DNA of 64,000 nt from the NCBI GenBank assembly GCA_022184915.1, contig JAGTJU010000001.1, forward strand, positions 1,738,057-1,802,056, read 5' to 3'. Below are positions 7,828 through 15,106 of this stretch, piece by piece. A program made the position numbers and the translations under genes. The stretch comes from Myxococcales bacterium. GTDB lineage: Bacteria; Myxococcota_A; Polyangia; Fen-1088. Within the stretch, counting starts at the first letter, position 1, and the number at the start of each line of letters is the position of its first letter. The notes beneath the pieces were generated by a model. It did not search any database. It had not been told where the DNA came from and was given only the letters and a program-made list of their open reading frames with translations.

Positions 7828-9591
7828 GTGTCGAGTCGATCGGTCAATGAGCAAGCTCCTGTCCGGAAATTGAGGATGGCGCGGCGATTCGCCTGGGAGC
7901 ATCACCGGGAGGGGTGGTCCCGCGTAGAGGACCTCGTGGAAAAGCATCTGGTCACAGCGGACGGTTTGCTTTTCGTAAGCGCCGTCGAGGATCAGCTGTT
8001 TCACTACGGGCCCGTGCGAGAGCCCTGGGTAGGCGTCATCCATCAAGTGCCTCACCATGACCTCCCTGGATTTCCCGACCTCGAGCGTTTCGTGAAGCTT
8101 CGCGCCTGGAAGGAAAGCGAGCCGTACTGCCGGGGCCTTTGGACGTTGTGCGACTATTTGCGGCGGTTTCTCGTCGACCGCGGGGTCAGGGTGCCTGTGG
8201 GCGTGGTCCCGTATCCCTCAGCGCGCGACGTTCCAGCCTTCGACTGGCATCGGTTCATGAATCGTCCGCGGCGCCGCCTCCTTCATGTGGGCGAGTTTCT
8301 GAGGAACTATCAGGCGTTTTTCGATCTGGACGTTCCAGATTGGCAGAAGGTGATGCTCTTGCCGGAAGATTGGGAGCGTCGCTCGAAAGCACTACACCTC
8401 AACGACTCCGTCGAGCTCCTTCCTACGCTCTCGAACGAGGAGTACGACCAGGTGCTGACCGATAGCGCGGTCTTTCTCGACCTCTTCGATGCACCTGCCA
8501 ACACGGCCGTCGTGGAGTGTCTCGCGAGAGGAACGCCCCTCTGCGTGAATCGGGTGGGGGGCATCGAAGAGTACCTCGGACGGGCGTATCCCCTGTATCA
8601 CCGCGGCGATGCTGCCGAAGTTCTGGGCGACCTCGAGCGGGTACGTGCAGCTCACCATTACCTCGTGGAGCGTCGAACCACCTTCGGATCGGATACCCAT
8701 TTCCTCGAACGGCTGGCGGGGAGCGCCTGTTACGTGTCGTTGCCAGTCCCGCCGTCTTCGCGCACGGAGTTCCCGTCCTTCGAGGTCACGGTGCTGATTG
8801 CGACTTACGCTCGCGTGTACAACCTCCGCGCACAGTTAGAGGCCTTTTCGCGCCAAGAGCAGGCGCCGACATTCGAGATCGTGTTGTGGAACAACGACGC
8901 ACGGAACTCTCGCGAGATCGACGAGATCGTTGCCAACGCTCCCGGTCATCTCAGGATTCGTGTGATCCACAGCAGCGAAAACATCTACTGCGCCATGCGA
9001 TGGGCGGTGCCGGCCTTCGCACGCAGTGACGTGTTGCTCGTCTGCGACGACGACGTCTGCCCGAAACCATCCTACCTTCGCGTGATGGTCGACGCTCATC
9101 GTCGGTTGGGTCCGGAGGCCGCGCTATGCCTGAGGGGCCACAAGTTCAAGCCTCATGCCCTCAATCTCGAAGACCCAGGCCGAGAATGGCGGCGCGGTGA
9201 GCACAGTGCATTTTTCGATGAATCGGCTCCGGAATGCGACGTCCACTTCGCCCATGCCGACAATTTCGTCATCTCGCTCGATCTGCTCCGTCGAGCGTCG
9301 CTTCATCAGATGACCCACCCCGAGTACGTGCTCGTGGATGACTATTGGTTGTCGTATGTCCTTTCGGCACGCCTCGGAGTGACGCTCCGCAAGCTATGCG
9401 CACCCGACATCTTCGAGTTCACTCCCTGTGCAGACGATCCGAACATCGCCCTCTATCACAACCCGAAGGTTCAAGAGCAGAGGACGCGTCTTTACGTCGA
9501 GCACATGCTTGCGGGCTGGCCGATTTTCGACGAAAGCTCTCGGAGCGTGGCTTCGACGCAGGTCACAAGTTCGCGCGAACCCCTTCGATGA
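7828..9591 (+). CDS. Two-domain glycosyltransferase (GT-B-like plus GT2-like)
   Basis: This 587-residue protein combines two glycosyltransferase folds. Residues 1-300 resemble a GT4-type GT-B enzyme, including AWEHHREGW, a WVGVIHQVPHH segment and the late donor-binding stretch AVVECLARGTPLCVNRVGGIEEYLG. Residues 315-560 resemble a GT-A/GT2 domain, opening with VTVLIATYARVYNLRAQL and carrying a DDD metal site in LLVCDDDVCPKPSYL. Two sequential transfers by one polypeptide are likely. The GTG at 7828 has no ribosome site; ATG at 7876 is an alternative. Its tail overlaps the convergent aminotransferase gene by 29 bases. It is part of the surface-glycan locus. Confidence 0.75.
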   Translation: MSSRSVNEQAPVRKLRMARRFAWEHHREGWSRVEDLVEKHLVTADGLLFVSAVEDQLFHYGPVREPWVGVIHQVPHHDLPGFPDLERFVKLRAWKESEPYCRGLWTLCDYLRRFLVDRGVRVPVGVVPYPSARDVPAFDWHRFMNRPRRRLLHVGEFLRNYQAFFDLDVPDWQKVMLLPEDWERRSKALHLNDSVELLPTLSNEEYDQVLTDSAVFLDLFDAPANTAVVECLARGTPLCVNRVGGIEEYLGRAYPLYHRGDAAEVLGDLERVRAAHHYLVERRTTFGSDTHFLERLAGSACYVSLPVPPSSRTEFPSFEVTVLIATYARVYNLRAQLEAFSRQEQAPTFEIVLWNNDARNSREIDEIVANAPGHLRIRVIHSSENIYCAMRWAVPAFARSDVLLVCDDDVCPKPSYLRVMVDAHRRLGPEAALCLRGHKFKPHALNLEDPGREWRRGEHSAFFDESAPECDVHFAHADNFVISLDLLRRASLHQMTHPEYVLVDDYWLSYVLSARLGVTLRKLCAPDIFEFTPCADDPNIALYHNPKVQEQRTRLYVEHMLAGWPIFDESSRSVASTQVTSSREPLR

Positions 9592-10675
9592 CTCTGTCGA
9601 AATCTCCGTCCGGCATTCCCACGAATGAAGGCAGATAGATCCCGCGACGAGAGAGGCGCGCTGTCCGGGGAAAGTCTCTGTGAGCGATGGGCGTGCAGGG
9701 CTGCTCACTTACGGGATGGAAGAAGGGGCGTGTCTCGACGCCGGCTTTCAGCAGCCGGTCCGCGAAAGCCTCCCGAACGGCATGCTCAGGAAGAAGGACC
9801 CCGAATACCCAGTACGAGTTCAGTGCCCGTGGTGACTCCGGCGGAAGGATCAGCCCGGGGATGCCCTCGAGGCGTTCTCTATAGCGGCGTGCCAGTGAAC
9901 GCTTCTCATCGAGGGCCCGCCCCAAGAACGGCAGCTGCGCGCATCCAAACGCCGCCAGCATGTTCGAAAGCCGTGCGTTGTAGCCCGCGCGGTGGTGGAC
10001 GAAGCGCTCGGACCAGGTTTGTCCAAAACACAGATTCCTCAGGTCCCGCAGGTGTTCGGCCGTTGCGGCGTCGTTCGTGACGAGGGCCCCCCCTTCCCCG
10101 GTCGTTACGACCTTATTGGCGTAAAAGCTAAACACCGCGATGTCGCCGAACGAACCTGCCGGCCTTCCCTCCAGCGTGGCGCCTAGCGCCTCCGCAGCGT
10201 CTTCCAGGACCCATAGCCCGTTCCGTTTGGCAATGTCACAGATGCGGAGGGCATCGGCGGGGTGGCCGTAAGTGTGGACCATCATGACCCCGCGAGTTTT
10301 GGGGGTCAGGGCGGCTTCTACCTCGTCTGGATCCATGTTCCAGGTGTCGTCGGCGTCGACCGGAACCACCTTTACACCCCGGCGAAGGAGCGCGGCGATC
10401 GGCGCAAACATACAGAAGTTCGGAACGATGACCTCGTCACCGGGGCCAGCCCGAAGTTCTTCCAGCGCCAAGTCGATCGCAGCGGTACCGCTCGACACCG
10501 CGACGGCGTAGCGTGTCCCGGCTGCCTCGGCCACGAGCGCCTCCATGCGCTCGACGAAGTTGCCGGTTCCCGATATCTGCGTCGAGCGCAGGGCCTCGAG
10601 TACGTAGCCTTCCTCGAGTCCGAATAGGTGAGGGCGGCAGACGGGTACCCGCGGAGCTAGTCTCGAGGCATCCAT
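9563..10675 (-). CDS. DegT/DnrJ/EryC1 sugar aminotransferase
   Basis: This 370-residue PLP enzyme transfers an amino group to a keto sugar nucleotide. Family marks include the GTAAIDLAL cofactor-phosphate segment, the VLEDAAEALGA cofactor Asp region and the Schiff-base Lys in FYANKVVTTGEGG. It starts inside the end of the upstream dehydratase gene (19-base overlap), which indicates translational coupling. The pair fits synthesis of an amino-deoxy sugar nucleotide by 4,6-dehydration and then amination, as in LegB/LegC-type pathways. The exact sugar cannot be told. Confidence 0.9.
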   Translation of the reverse strand: MDASRLAPRVPVCRPHLFGLEEGYVLEALRSTQISGTGNFVERMEALVAEAAGTRYAVAVSSGTAAIDLALEELRAGPGDEVIVPNFCMFAPIAALLRRGVKVVPVDADDTWNMDPDEVEAALTPKTRGVMMVHTYGHPADALRICDIAKRNGLWVLEDAAEALGATLEGRPAGSFGDIAVFSFYANKVVTTGEGGALVTNDAATAEHLRDLRNLCFGQTWSERFVHHRAGYNARLSNMLAAFGCAQLPFLGRALDEKRSLARRYRERLEGIPGLILPPESPRALNSYWVFGVLLPEHAVREAFADRLLKAGVETRPFFHPVSEQPCTPIAHRDFPRTARLSRRGIYLPSFVGMPDGDFDRVIEGVRANL

Positions 10676-11640
10676 GACCAGCGAGCTCCGTTGTCGCGGA
10701 ACCAGGCCACGGTCCGGCTGAGCCCCTCGTCGAGCGACACGAGTGGCTCCCAGTTCGTGAACGTCCGCAGCTTGCGATTGTCTGCGCAGAACCTGCGGAT
10801 ATCGTGGCGACGAAGGCGGCTCGGGTCGACATCGACCCGCACGTCCTTGACGCCCATGATTGCCGCCAGGCGCTTCACGATCCCTGCGACCGAATGCGCG
10901 TGGCCTGAACCGACGTTGACCACGTCCCCATCGGGCACCTGAGAGGTCATGAGAGCGGCGAGCGCCCGTGCCGTGTCATCGACGAAGGTGAAGTCGCGTT
11001 CGGCCTCCAGGTTGCCGAGGCTCAAGCTCGGTCCGTTGCTGAGTTGCCGAATCAGCTCGGGAATCAGGTAGGGATGGGTTGCTCGCGGACCGAAACAGTT
11101 GAAGATTCTGGCGACCAACACGGGAAGCCCGTGCTCGAGGTAAAACGTGTGACAGAGCCGGTCCGCAGCAAGCTTTGCCACCGCGTAGGTGTTCACGGGG
11201 AGCAAGGCGGAACCTTCGTCGATCCTGTCCTCTTTCGTTTCGCCATACACCTCGGTCGACGAGACGTGAAGGACCCGCTTTATCCCTGCCTCCTTCGCTG
11301 CGCGCAGGACGTTCAGTGTGGTGATCAGGTTCCGATCGAAGAAGCGCTGCGGGAACTCGTAGGCCTCAGGGACGAACGTGTCGCCGATGCAGTTGAACAC
11401 CAAATCGATCTCGTTCGCACGCAGCACCTTCGTGAGCTGAAACGGATCCATCGCGTCCCCTTCGACGTCGAGAACCTGAGGGACGCGTGGCAGATTCGCG
11501 GACGATCCCTTCGAGTAGTCGTCGAACGACACCACCCGGGCTCCGAGCTCAACCAGTACGCGCGTAAGTGCGGAGCCTACAAATCCTGCGCCCCCCGTGA
11601 CCAGCGTCGTCTGCTCTGCCAGCTTCAACACGTCCTCCAT
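10657..11640 (-). CDS. NAD-dependent sugar-nucleotide epimerase/dehydratase (extended SDR)
   Basis: This 327-residue extended short-chain dehydrogenase acts on nucleotide sugars. The NAD-binding motif GGAGFVG is at residues 16-22. The catalytic set is the Ser/Thr in HVSSTEVYG followed by the YxxxK motif in NTYAVAK. Sugar-binding features such as IFNCFGPR and RDFTFVDD are typical of 4,6-dehydratases and epimerases of this family. Its coupling to a DegT aminotransferase favours a 4,6-dehydratase role feeding an amino-sugar branch of the glycan locus. ATG at 11640 is used. The gene diverges from the small protein at 11755. Confidence 0.85.
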   Translation of the reverse strand: MEDVLKLAEQTTLVTGGAGFVGSALTRVLVELGARVVSFDDYSKGSSANLPRVPQVLDVEGDAMDPFQLTKVLRANEIDLVFNCIGDTFVPEAYEFPQRFFDRNLITTLNVLRAAKEAGIKRVLHVSSTEVYGETKEDRIDEGSALLPVNTYAVAKLAADRLCHTFYLEHGLPVLVARIFNCFGPRATHPYLIPELIRQLSNGPSLSLGNLEAERDFTFVDDTARALAALMTSQVPDGDVVNVGSGHAHSVAGIVKRLAAIMGVKDVRVDVDPSRLRRHDIRRFCADNRKLRTFTNWEPLVSLDEGLSRTVAWFRDNGARWSWMPRD

Positions 11641-11754
11641 GCGATGGCAGAGTACCGCCAGCCAGGTCTAGTCTGTCAAGCGTCGACACGAATTTGACTT
11701 GTCCATTTCGCGGAGCTTGGAGTAACCTCGCTGCAACAACTCGGAAGGGGACAC

Positions 11755-12081
11755 ATGGCGAGACGAAAGGGTTCAGGGGCGAAGCGAATCACAGCGGAGG
11801 GTGGCAAGGCAACGAGCCCAGTTTCCGATCTGGGTCTGAAGGACCTCGCTGAAGCTCACATGAAGTCGGCGGTGGATCGGCTGGCCAAACTGGTCGATGA
11901 CGAAGACGCGCGGGTGGCCTTCGAGGCCAGTCAGCTGATACTGCGCTTGTCGAGACCTTACTTCCCCGGTCCGGTCGTCGGTCCGGGATTTGGCCCGGGC
12001 TTTGGAGGGCGAACGCCGTGGGGTGGTTGGGGCCCCGGCGATGTGTGGGGCGATCCTTGGGGTGGCGGCCGCGCAGGCTGA
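11755..12081 (+). CDS. Small protein with Gly/Trp-rich tail next to E2-E1 fusion
   Basis: This 108-residue protein is not recognised. It has a basic start (MARRKGSGAKR), a helical middle (residues 28-68, LKDLAEAHMKSAVDRLAKL and AFEASQLILRLSRPYF) and a low-complexity tail rich in Gly, Pro and Trp that ends GGGRAG. The GGAAGGGG ribosome site is good. It overlaps or abuts the E2-E1 gene downstream, so the two are co-transcribed. The Gly-rich C-terminus makes it a candidate partner or target of the conjugation enzyme, but no ubiquitin-like beta-grasp pattern is visible. The helical part could equally be a HEAT-like or DNA-packaging-like fragment. Confidence 0.65.
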   Translation: MARRKGSGAKRITAEGGKATSPVSDLGLKDLAEAHMKSAVDRLAKLVDDEDARVAFEASQLILRLSRPYFPGPVVGPGFGPGFGGRTPWGGWGPGDVWGDPWGGGRAG

Positions 12082-13684
12082 CGTCACCTTGTTCTTTCCT
12101 GCCTATCGCGGTCTGGTCGTAGGCCTCCACGAGCGCGGTTTCGAGTCCTTCGGATTCGATCATCGGCGCCTAAGTGGGGAGGCCTTGGCCGGGGCCGCTT
12201 TAGGGTGGGACCTCGATTGGCATGGCCGGGCGCGGGTTCGCTATTTGCTCGCGCAGGACACGCCTTTCGGGGCGCCCAAGGTCTCGATAACCGAACCCGC
12301 ATCGGCTCGTACCTGTTGGCGGCATGTGGAGCGCGATGGAACCATTTGTCTGCTTCCCCCCGGGGCGAGCTGGCAGCCGTTCCTTCACCCCAGGGCCATC
12401 GCAGCTGGTTTGCGTTCGTTACTTGGCGTGTTGTCCGTAAATCTGAACGCGCGCGAGCCTCGTCCGGACACTGTCGGCGAGAGACATCGTTGGGTGAACG
12501 ACCCCGTGAGGGTCTGGTCTTTGATTCCTGTGTCAGGCTTCAAAGGCGCGGCCTGCGCCGCCCGTGTTCAAGGACGTTGGGTGGTCGCCGCGCATCGTAG
12601 AGACCTCGAAGCTTGGGTGGAACATCGGGGTGTACCTCCGGTTCCCGTAAATCAGGCGTGGGTCTCGTGGGTGGACAGTTTCTCCGAAGTTCCCCGCGAC
12701 TTGGCGGACCTTTCCCCACGGGCCCTCAGGGCCTTGGATCGCGGCGGTTTAGCTGTCTATGGTGTCCCGACCGAGGCTGGACCGCTCATGGTAGCCGTAG
12801 TCCGTAGCGAAGAGGGGACCCTTGCGCGTCTGCGTGTCGACCGCGCCGATCGGGCGTGGCTTCACGAACGCGGGGGAACCGGTCTGAGTGGTGGCCTCGC
12901 TTCGGCGCACGTCGTGCTCCTCGGCTGTGGCTCTCTGGGAGCAGGTGTGGCAGGCCTTTTGGCCCGCGCCGGAGTGGGCAAGCTGACGCTCATCGATCCC
13001 GACACTCTGAGTTGGGACAATGTGGCTCGACACGCGCTCGGAGGCGACTCGATCGGGCGTCCCAAAGCGCTTGCGGTTGCGGCGAGCCTGCGCTCTCATC
13101 TGCCGACGACACCCGAGGTCGTGGGACTTGCAGAGCGTTGGCAGGAGGTCGCTGCGCGCAGCCCGGATCGCCTCGAGGCCGATGTCATCGTGAGCACGAT
13201 GGCCGCGTGGCCCGATGAATTGGCTCTCGCCGAGTGGCTTCGACCACGCAAAACGCCTCTGGTGCTCGGTTGGCTCGAGCCCGAGGCGGCTGCGGCGCAT
13301 GCGATGCTCTCGAACCCAGGTTGTCTGGCGTGTAGTTTCTGGCCGTCGGGAGCTTTCCGCCACCCCGTCGCCTTGCCAACGAAATCCTCGGCGCGCCTGG
13401 CCGATGGGTGCCACGAGCACTATCTGCCTTATGGGTACGTCGATGTCGTGGCGGCACAGGCTTTGGTCACCCGTCTGGTCATCGATGTCATCGAACGCAA
13501 GGTGACGAGGTCGACCCACGTCGCCTGGGTGCCCACGCCCCGGGAGCTCGAGGCTCTTGGCGCCGAAGCCTCGCGCGACACCCGCGACAGCCATGTGGGC
13601 GCTCTCCCTTCGGTGAGCAAATCGGAGGTGCGCCGGGACCTGCCCAAAGACCCGACCTGTTGGCTCTGCGCCGGGGGAGGATAG
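12041..13684 (+). CDS. E2-E1 fusion (ubiquitin-type conjugation enzyme)
   Basis: This protein of about 547 residues appears to join a UBC-like E2 domain to a ThiF-type E1. In the E2 part, W93-RHVERDGTICL followed by W111 matches the pattern of a His/Gly-flanked active-site Cys (C103) with a downstream Trp. The E1 part has the ATP-binding GCGSLGAGVAGLLARAGVG (295-313), the acidic IDPDTLSWDNVARH and K342. C457 in LADGCHEHYLPYG is the likely catalytic Cys. Two CxxC pairs (C428/C431 and C540/C543) probably hold zinc. ATG at 12041 and GTG at 12062 are possible starts; neither has a clear ribosome site. No JAB peptidase or beta-grasp protein is adjacent. Confidence 0.72.
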   Translation: MCGAILGVAAAQADVTLFFPAYRGLVVGLHERGFESFGFDHRRLSGEALAGAALGWDLDWHGRARVRYLLAQDTPFGAPKVSITEPASARTCWRHVERDGTICLLPPGASWQPFLHPRAIAAGLRSLLGVLSVNLNAREPRPDTVGERHRWVNDPVRVWSLIPVSGFKGAACAARVQGRWVVAAHRRDLEAWVEHRGVPPVPVNQAWVSWVDSFSEVPRDLADLSPRALRALDRGGLAVYGVPTEAGPLMVAVVRSEEGTLARLRVDRADRAWLHERGGTGLSGGLASAHVVLLGCGSLGAGVAGLLARAGVGKLTLIDPDTLSWDNVARHALGGDSIGRPKALAVAASLRSHLPTTPEVVGLAERWQEVAARSPDRLEADVIVSTMAAWPDELALAEWLRPRKTPLVLGWLEPEAAAAHAMLSNPGCLACSFWPSGAFRHPVALPTKSSARLADGCHEHYLPYGYVDVVAAQALVTRLVIDVIERKVTRSTHVAWVPTPRELEALGAEASRDTRDSHVGALPSVSKSEVRRDLPKDPTCWLCAGGG

Positions 13685-13690
13685 TTCGTT

Positions 13691-14458
13691 TTGTCGTTCG
13701 TCCCTCCCCTTCTCCACTACTGCTGGTTCGGCTCGGGTCCCGAGCCTCACGCCGACTTCCGAAAAGGGTGGCGGTTGCTTCACCCGGGCAGCACGGTCAT
13801 GCGCTGGGACGAAACGAACGCTCCCCTCGAGCATCCCTATCTCCGCAGAGTCTTGAGAGAGCGCAGCTATTCGAAGGCCGCAGACTTCATGCGGCTGTGG
13901 CTGATGGTGAACTACGGGGGCATCTACCTCGACGCCGACGTGGAGTGTGTGCGGTCGCTCGATTCCCTGCGCGACCGTCCCTTTTTCGTCGGGTTCCAAC
14001 GCGAGGCGGGCTTCGACCCACTCGAAAGCGTGAATTCAGCCGTTTTGGGGGCGTGCCGGGGTCACTGGGGCGCTTCCGAGCTGCTCCGTCGGCTTCTTGC
14101 TGGTGACGACGGAAGCCAGGCCCCCATGGAATCGGGGCCACGCCTCGTGAGCCGCCTCCTCGTCGAATTGGGCCTCGCGTATGCGGACGAAGAAGTCTGT
14201 TTGCGTTCACCCACCGGTGAGAGCATTCACGTCATGCCACGACGAGCCTTTTATCCTTACTCTTGGGTCGAGGACGCCGATCGTACGCTTGTTGGTCCCG
14301 ACACATTCGCGATTCATCATTGGGACGGAAGTTGGGTCGCGGCCTGGAGAGCGTCACGTATCCAACGCGTGAAGCGTATGTCGGAGACGGCGTCTCAGCT
14401 CCTCGAAGTTGGCGATGCGGTGGTGCAGGGGCCGAGTTCCCTGCTTCCTCAGCAGTAG
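13691..14458 (+). CDS. GT32-like glycosyltransferase with DXD motif
   Basis: This 255-residue enzyme belongs to the glycosyltransferase 'sugar-binding region containing DXD motif' family (Och1/GT32-like). The region KAADFMRLWLMVNYGG is followed by IYLDADVE, which gives the metal-binding DAD at residues 81-83. The N-terminal IPKxxH-type opening is replaced by LLHYCWFG, as in capsular transferases. A TTG at 13691 is the start, with GGGGGAGG about ten bases upstream. It follows the E2-E1 gene by six bases. The last 105 bases overlap the convergent sulfotransferase gene. Confidence 0.82.
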   Translation: MSFVPPLLHYCWFGSGPEPHADFRKGWRLLHPGSTVMRWDETNAPLEHPYLRRVLRERSYSKAADFMRLWLMVNYGGIYLDADVECVRSLDSLRDRPFFVGFQREAGFDPLESVNSAVLGACRGHWGASELLRRLLAGDDGSQAPMESGPRLVSRLLVELGLAYADEEVCLRSPTGESIHVMPRRAFYPYSWVEDADRTLVGPDTFAIHHWDGSWVAAWRASRIQRVKRMSETASQLLEVGDAVVQGPSSLLPQQ

Positions 14459-15106
14459 GGGCAGGGATTGGCATGGAAGCTCAAGGAAGGTCTGAACGTC
14501 AGACAAAGACCGGCTGAAGTCACGGACCAGTCTTTCGTACGAAAGATCCAAGACGTCGTGTTTGCAAAAGGCTTGCCGTACCCAAGCATTGTGAACCTGC
14601 ACTTTGTCCAAGAACGCGAGGCACGCCTCCGGGTCGACGTGAACGGGAGTCGGGGTGGGCGCGGGCGGCTCGTCGAGTTCGACGTGCCACTTCCCCGTCG
14701 CTTCGGCTTCGCAGAGCGATACAAAGGCTTCAACCCCCTGGGCGCGGCTCAGGTGGACGATGCGGATCCTGGGTTCGTCAATCAAGTACTGCCAGGCCGT
14801 TGCAGCAGGTTTCTCCCGTGCCTGGAAGTAGAAGAGCTTGAACCCAATGGCCAAGAGATCTTCGTCGTCACGGGCATGGAATACATGAGTCCTGAGGTAA
14901 GCCGCACCGTCCATCCCGTTCTCGTAGCTCGCGAAGAGCCCTCCCAGCTGCGAGCGTCGTTCCTCAGGCTCGTCTTGAAAGATCTCACCAAATGCCTGCA
15001 CCCCAGGGTGTTCGCGAAGCGCGTTCAGCAGGAGTGTAGACCCGCTTCTCGGGTGACCGAGAAGGACGAAGTGAACCTTGGCTTTCGACGTGTCCGGGTG
15101 GTTCAT
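14354..15106 (-). CDS. PAPS-dependent sulfotransferase family protein
   Basis: This 250-residue protein resembles Stf0-like and other carbohydrate sulfotransferases. The 5'-phosphosulfate loop is LGHPRSGSTLLLNAL (residues 16-30), with the Arg-Ser-Gly-Ser-Thr core. The 3'-phosphate side is suggested by RIRIVHLSRAQGVEAFVSL. The middle contains GFKLFYFQAR, shared with the neighbouring fusion sulfotransferase, so the two are related. Its ATG (15106) overlaps the stop of the upstream gene as ATGA, showing translational coupling. It probably sulfates a surface glycan. The 3' end overlaps the convergent GT32-like gene by 105 bases. Confidence 0.8.
   Translation of the reverse strand: MNHPDTSKAKVHFVLLGHPRSGSTLLLNALREHPGVQAFGEIFQDEPEERRSQLGGLFASYENGMDGAAYLRTHVFHARDDEDLLAIGFKLFYFQAREKPAATAWQYLIDEPRIRIVHLSRAQGVEAFVSLCEAEATGKWHVELDEPPAPTPTPVHVDPEACLAFLDKVQVHNAWVRQAFCKHDVLDLSYERLVRDFSRSLSDVQTFLELPCQSLPLLLRKQGTRPLHHRIANFEELRRRLRHTLHALDT

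Noticed and set aside
12041-13684. MoeB/ThiF enzyme of molybdopterin or thiamine synthesis
   Set aside because: The protein has an extra N-terminal half with an E2-type Cys block, and no moa, mob or thi genes are near.
12749-13999. A 416-codon minus-strand open frame over the E2-E1 gene
   Set aside because: It has low-complexity, basic, motif-free sequence and lies opposite a well-supported gene.
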